DNA of 9,286 nucleotides. Source: JAYEJW01 sp034716535. GTDB taxonomy: Bacteria; Pseudomonadota; Gammaproteobacteria; Chromatiales; Chromatiaceae. Positions within the stretch are counted from its first letter, which is position 1, and every line of letters begins with the position of its first letter. The notes beneath the pieces were generated by a model. That model was not told the DNA's origin. It saw nothing but the letters and a program-made list of their open reading frames with translations, and searched no databases. This document shows positions 6,795 to 9,286 of this stretch, in pieces. The stretch is from NCBI GenBank assembly GCA_034716535.1, contig JAYEJW010000403.1, positions 1 to 9,286 on the forward strand, read 5' to 3'. The position numbers were made by a program, and so were the translations under genes.

Positions 6795-7084
6795 TCCGCT
6801 CAGAGCGACCCACTCGGATACATGAATCTGATGAGCCGCCCGCGTGGCCATCATGGTCCGGAAAGAGGCCATCTAACCTAGCGAGGCGCGCCTAACCCCG
6901 TAACAAGAGACAGAGACAGTCTCGCGCGAAGCCGCGAAGGGCGCGAAGAAAATCTACCGGCATGATGAGCGTTGGAGAAACGTAGGCGCTGCTGCGCTAT
7001 GGGTGTCCGTTCTTGGGTTTAAACAGTGGGCGACCGGCCCCATGCTTTGTTCCGCCAGGTTTTTTTCAGGAGACAGTCGTCAAG
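6795..7084. other. Gene-free spacer downstream of ntrC
   Basis: About 290 bases without a credible gene. It contains a 10-bp palindrome AGGCGCGCCT (6884-6893), the repeat element at 6913-6948 and a run of seven T (7060-7066) with no stem before it. I see no convincing promoter for the downstream gene and no intrinsic terminator for ntrBC. Confidence 0.6.
6913..6948. repeat. Short degenerate GCGAAG repeat next to a GAGAC/GTCTC palindrome
   Basis: GAGAC-A-GTCTC (6913-6923) is a perfect inverted repeat. It is followed by three copies of GCGAAG, at 6926-6931, 6934-6939 and 6943-6948, spaced 8 and 9 bases apart. Tracts of this CGCGAAG/CGCAAAG type occur between genes in many proteobacterial genomes. 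The function is unknown; a dispersed intergenic repeat is the likeliest explanation. Confidence 0.5.
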
Positions 7085-7087
7085 TTG

Positions 7088-7492
7088 ATGGACAGCAGCA
7101 GCATTGAGCTTCCGGGTTCGGAGATCGATACCATTAGCCTGCAGAACGGGTGTCTGCGGGTACGCTTCTCCCGCGCCTTCATCATCAAGACCATGACAGG
7201 TTCCGTGGAGCGGACGCGCTGGTGGCAGGCCGGAGAGCTGATCATGGAGGGTGCTGAAGCCGTCGGTGAGCTGCCGTCGGGCCCCTTGGTGTGCGCCGGC
7301 GGGGACATAGACGAGAATGTCTATACGTACCGGGACATGGTCCCGATTCCGCTTGACAGCCGGGGCCGGACCCGTTGCGAGTTGCGCTTCCGCAACTCGG
7401 ACGCGCGCCTAATCGTCGACGGAGAGACGGTCAGACTGGAAATGGCCGACCTCCCAAAGTACATCGAGCACATCCGGCCCCATGAGCGCTGA
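7088..7492 (+). CDS. Hypothetical protein, soluble, beta-rich
   Basis: I do not recognise this family. From ATG 7088 it encodes 134 residues with no signal peptide or membrane segment. It shows alternating hydrophobic/charged strands (CLRVRFSRAFII, CELRFRNSDARLIVDGETVRLEMADL), suggesting a beta-sandwich, and one RWWQAGELIMEGAE segment rich in aromatic and acidic residues. The N-terminus is uncertain: AGGAG at 7068-7072 is 12 bases from TTG 7085 and 15 from ATG 7088, both in frame. The open frame extends upstream to a TTG at 7013, but that has no ribosome binding site and its extra residues look unlike protein. Codon use matches the neighbours (strong G/C at third positions), which supports a real gene. 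It is monocistronic, between ntrC and the convergent nfi gene. Confidence 0.72.
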   Translation: MDSSSIELPGSEIDTISLQNGCLRVRFSRAFIIKTMTGSVERTRWWQAGELIMEGAEAVGELPSGPLVCAGGDIDENVYTYRDMVPIPLDSRGRTRCELRFRNSDARLIVDGETVRLEMADLPKYIEHIRPHER

Positions 7493-7498
7493 GCTGGC

Positions 7499-7527
7499 GG
7501 TGAGCGTCAGGACGATGACCCCTTTTT
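7499..7527 (+). terminator. Possible terminator of the hypothetical gene, inside the nfi 3' end
   Basis: An imperfect stem (7499-7507 with 7512-7520, ends GGT/ACC, core CGT/ACG, two mismatched pairs) is followed by CC and five T. It starts 7 bases after the hypothetical gene's stop. The mismatches keep confidence low. Confidence 0.38.
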
Positions 7528-8175
7528 CTCGGACGCGAGCCGGTGGGCGCGGCGGGTCGTCTCCGGTAACCGATAGCGGGTGACGCACGCAAGGACGTAG
7601 CGCAGGGCGCTCTCCAGCGAAACCCGGTGTCCGATCGACACATACAACGGCCGTACACCTGCGCGAGAACGCAGAACGGCCCCGATGATCTCGCCCTGAT
7701 GGCGCAGCCAGACGTATGCGCCCTTATTCTCGTCCAGCGGCTCGTGCTCTCCGATCAGGCGTGTCTTCGCCACGCCGATGCTCGGCAACCCGGTGAGCAG
7801 ACCCAGGTGACAGGCGAGACCGAACCGCCGCGGATGCGCGTAGCCCTGGCCGTCGCACAGCAGGAGCGCGGGGGGCACCCTCAGCTCATCGAGGGCGTCG
7901 AGGATCGCCGGGATCTCTCGGAAGGACAGCAACCCCGGTACATAGGGAAAACGCGTCGGCCGCTTGGCCAGGGCCTGGTCCAAGGGTTCCAGGTCCGGGA
8001 AACTGAGCACCACGACGGCGGCGCGGGTCAGGGTGCCTCCTTCCTCGAACCCCACGTCGACACCCGCCACGGTGCCGATGGTTTCGAAGTCGTCTCGCGT
8101 CACCACCAGAGGGCGGAGCCTCTCTTGAATCGCTCGCGCCTCGGTCGTTGTGACGTCCCAGGGGTGCGCCGCCAT
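7507..8175 (-). CDS. nfi: Endonuclease V (deoxyinosine 3' endonuclease)
   Basis: A DNA repair enzyme that nicks at the second phosphodiester bond 3' of deoxyinosine, starting removal of deaminated adenine. It has 222 residues, normal length. Family motifs are in order: GVDVGF at 38-43 with metal ligand Asp40; PYVPGLLSFRE at 78-87, holding the PYxP strand-separating wedge and Glu87; CDGQGYAHPRRFGLACHLG at 107-125 with Asp108 and His114; and GVAKTRL at 134-140 with Lys137. All catalytic residues are present. The minus-strand ATG has an AAGGA-type ribosome binding site 8 bases upstream (complement of 8184-8190). It lies just after the terminator of the 73-residue gene, so its promoter is unclear. 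It converges on the hypothetical gene with a 14-base gap. Confidence 0.97.
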   Translation of the reverse strand: MAAHPWDVTTTEARAIQERLRPLVVTRDDFETIGTVAGVDVGFEEGGTLTRAAVVVLSFPDLEPLDQALAKRPTRFPYVPGLLSFREIPAILDALDELRVPPALLLCDGQGYAHPRRFGLACHLGLLTGLPSIGVAKTRLIGEHEPLDENKGAYVWLRHQGEIIGAVLRSRAGVRPLYVSIGHRVSLESALRYVLACVTRYRLPETTRRAHRLASEKKGSSS

Positions 8176-8206
8176 CAGTGATTTCCTTCCGATCCCTCGA
8201 AAAAGA

Positions 8207-8233
8207 AAAGGCCCATGCAGTGCACGGGCCTTT
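8207..8233 (-). terminator. Intrinsic terminator downstream of the 73-residue gene
   Basis: Read on the minus strand, AAAGGCCC pairs with GGGCCTTT. An inner GCA/TGC stem lies beyond one mismatched pair, and a T-rich tail (TTTTCTTTTT) follows. This is a normal terminator for the gene ending at 8277. Its tail ends only about 25 bases before the nfi start codon. Confidence 0.85.
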
Positions 8234-8240
8234 CTCCGAA

Positions 8241-8269
8241 CGCCGGGGCCGCGAGCGGCGGCCCCGGCG
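8241..8269 (-). repeat. GC-rich 12-bp perfect inverted repeat
   Basis: CGCCGGGGCCGC (8241-8252) and its exact complement (8258-8269) flank a 5-base loop. This very stable hairpin lies 7 bases after the stop of the 73-residue gene and before the true terminator. It may stabilise the transcript 3' end or pause polymerase. Confidence 0.8.
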
Positions 8270-8276
8270 CTCGTCT

Positions 8277-8498
8277 TCAGCGCGCGGAACCGACGATCTC
8301 GTGGGCGATATCCACGACGCGGTTGGCCATGTCCATGTATTCCTGGCGATAGTTGGCAAGGAGGCCTTCCTGCGAAGCCCAGTAGTCCTTACCGGTGACG
8401 CCGTTCTCGTGCTCGTACTCGATAAACTGCTTCTGCATACCGAGCATCTTGTCGATCAACTCCTGCTTCTCTTTCTTCAAAGCCTCGATGTCGCTCAT
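8277..8498 (-). CDS. Small hypothetical protein, mostly helical
   Basis: A 73-residue protein I cannot assign to a family. The N-terminal third (IEALKKEKQELIDKMLGMQK) is charged and amphipathic and likely a coiled coil. The middle has a glycine turn (HENGVTGKDYW), and the last 30 residues (YRQEYMDMANRVVDIAHEIV) look like a second helix, so a helical hairpin that dimerises is plausible. It has no cysteine, signal peptide or membrane segment, and is rich in Glu, Lys, Met and Tyr. Evidence for a real gene: a strong GGGAGAG ribosome binding site five bases before the ATG, a candidate promoter upstream and an intrinsic terminator downstream. It stands alone between pyrD and nfi. Confidence 0.82.
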   Translation of the reverse strand: MSDIEALKKEKQELIDKMLGMQKQFIEYEHENGVTGKDYWASQEGLLANYRQEYMDMANRVVDIAHEIVGSAR

Positions 8499-8562
8499 GG
8501 ATCTCTCCCAACAGCCAGTGGTTCTTGAATCTGACGGCCTGTTAAGTTTATGCCGAATTCTT

Positions 8563-8593
8563 AATATACCATGGAGGACGCACCTTCGGTCAA
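8563..8593 (-). promoter_or_regulatory. Candidate sigma-70 promoter of the 73-residue gene
   Basis: On the minus strand, TTGACC (8588-8593) and TATATT (8563-8568) match the -35 and -10 boxes at five of six each, separated by 19 bases, longer than the ideal 17. It lies about 65 bases before the start codon. The -35 box overlaps an imperfect inverted repeat (8593-8622, arms ACCGGTGTA and TACAC-aag-CCGGT), which could be an operator or the end of the pyrD transcript. Confidence 0.45.
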
Positions 8594-8661
8594 CCGGTGT
8601 AAGCCTTCCTACACAAGCCGGTCAGGGTGTCCGTTACGTGCCCATTCGGGTGCCCAATCCC

Positions 8662-9285
8662 TCAACAACCGCAGGCTGGGGCCTCCTGCCCGTGCAGCCG
8701 TAGACTGCCGGTCAGCTGGGAGACGTTGCTTGCCCCCTGGCGGTCCAGGTAGTCGCAGATGCCCTGGTTCAGGGTCGGGAGAATCAGCGGATCGTAGAAG
8801 AGCGCTGTGCCGATGCCGACGGCACTGGCGCCCGCGATCAGGAACTCCAGGGCGTCTTCCGCGCCGGCTATCCCGCCCTGACCGATGATCGGCGTTCCGT
8901 GGTCGCGGCAGACCTGGTAGACCTGAAACACCTTGAGCAGTGCGATGGGCTTGATGGCTGGTCCTGAAAGTCCGCCTTGGTTGTTACCGATGATTGGCGT
9001 ACGGCTCTCAACGTCGACGGCCATACCCATCAGGGTGTTGATAACCGAAAATGCATCGGAGCCCGCCTCCAGACAGGCCCGTGCATTGCCGGCGATGTCC
9101 GTCTGGTTGGGTGATAGCTTGGTAATCAGGGGCTTTTGCGTCGCCCTTCGGCAGGCGGCGACGACCTGGGCCGACATCCGCAAATCGTTGCCGAAGGCCA
9201 CACCCCCTTCCTTGACGTTCGGGCAGGAGATGTTGATCTCGATGGCGTCGATAGGCGAGTCATCGAAACGCCGCGTGACCTCGTA
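8662..9285 (-). CDS. pyrD: Dihydroorotate dehydrogenase, class 1B-like catalytic subunit (5' partial)
   Basis: Oxidises dihydroorotate to orotate with FMN in pyrimidine synthesis. The frame is open to the window edge; 207 codons and the stop are visible, about two thirds of a ~300-residue protein. The visible part opens with EINISCPNVKEGG, whose Cys (codon 9223-9225) is the catalytic base of class 1 enzymes; class 2 enzymes use Ser. Next come KPLITKLSPN with the active-site lysine, then GNNQGGLSGPAIKPIAL, and the FMN-phosphate-binding GQGGIAGAEDALEFLIAGASAVGIGTALF. The sequence between these motifs looks like the 1B form, which works with the NAD-linked iron-sulfur subunit PyrK; that gene would lie outside the window. 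A GTG at 9201 is internal, not the start. The C-terminus ends in a Cys-containing tail, PACGC. Confidence 0.9.
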   Translation of the reverse strand, partial: YEVTRRFDDSPIDAIEINISCPNVKEGGVAFGNDLRMSAQVVAACRRATQKPLITKLSPNQTDIAGNARACLEAGSDAFSVINTLMGMAVDVESRTPIIGNNQGGLSGPAIKPIALLKVFQVYQVCRDHGTPIIGQGGIAGAEDALEFLIAGASAVGIGTALFYDPLILPTLNQGICDYLDRQGASNVSQLTGSLRLHGQEAPACGC

Positions 9286-9286
9286 G

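Noticed and set aside
6972..6987. TTGG-N10-GC as a sigma-54 promoter for the hypothetical gene
   Set aside because: Only the GG and GC spacing fits; the CAC and TTGC positions do not match and no enhancer dyad is near.
7060..7066. Run of seven T as an ntrBC terminator
   Set aside because: No stable stem directly precedes it and it abuts a ribosome binding site.
7013..7087. Upstream TTG start for the hypothetical gene
   Set aside because: There is no ribosome binding site before 7013; the AGGAG at 7068-7072 points to a start at 7085 or 7088.
7627..8181. 184-codon plus-strand open frame opposite nfi
   Set aside because: nfi on the other strand has all endonuclease V motifs; this frame is its shadow.
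8178..8528. 116-codon plus-strand frame opposite the 73-residue gene
   Set aside because: It runs through both hairpins, has no ribosome binding site, and the minus-strand gene has promoter, ribosome binding site and terminator.
9199..9201. GTG as the start of the dihydroorotate dehydrogenase gene
   Set aside because: The frame continues to the edge with the conserved NISCPNVKEGG motif upstream, so this is an internal valine.

Overview
This is a 9.3 kb, GC-rich stretch of what looks like a chromosomal core region from a gammaproteobacterium. The gene content (glnA-ntrB-ntrC, endonuclease V, a TusA/thiolation pair and a class 1B type dihydroorotate dehydrogenase) and codon use would suit a purple-sulfur or sulfur-oxidising lineage such as Ectothiorhodospiraceae. 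That placement is inference from gene content, not from a marker gene. I see no mobile element, CRISPR array, tRNA or rRNA.

Left part (2-2220, + strand): a compact three-gene operon. The 3' end of a PP-loop ATPase of the ThiI/MnmA-like thiolation type overlaps a TusA-family sulfur carrier gene by 4 bp. Six bases later comes a cation diffusion facilitator with a longer than usual C-terminus. The first two probably form a sulfur relay.

Centre (2221-6794, + strand): the nitrogen-control cluster. A 370-base non-coding region carries a near-perfect sigma-54 promoter (-24 GG and -12 GC ten bases apart), three upstream NtrC-type dyads and a candidate IHF site. It leads into glnA (glutamine synthetase I with Tyr397, the adenylylation site). 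A strong intrinsic terminator follows glnA. A 273-base gap with its own candidate promoter(s) precedes ntrB, which overlaps ntrC by 8 bp. NtrB phosphorylates NtrC under nitrogen limitation; phospho-NtrC should bind the dyads and activate glnA through sigma-54 RNA polymerase.

Right part (6795-9286): a gene-free spacer with a short degenerate GCGAAG repeat, then an unrecognised 134-codon gene on the + strand. This converges on three minus-strand genes: nfi (endonuclease V), an unrecognised 73-residue helical protein, and the 3' two-thirds of a dihydroorotate dehydrogenase gene that runs off the right edge. Two hairpins, one GC-rich and one a typical intrinsic terminator, separate the 73-residue gene from nfi.

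Most of the window is well understood biology. The points most worth a second look are the thiolation-enzyme/TusA pair, the extended metal transporter, the glnA enhancer layout and the two unrecognised small genes.
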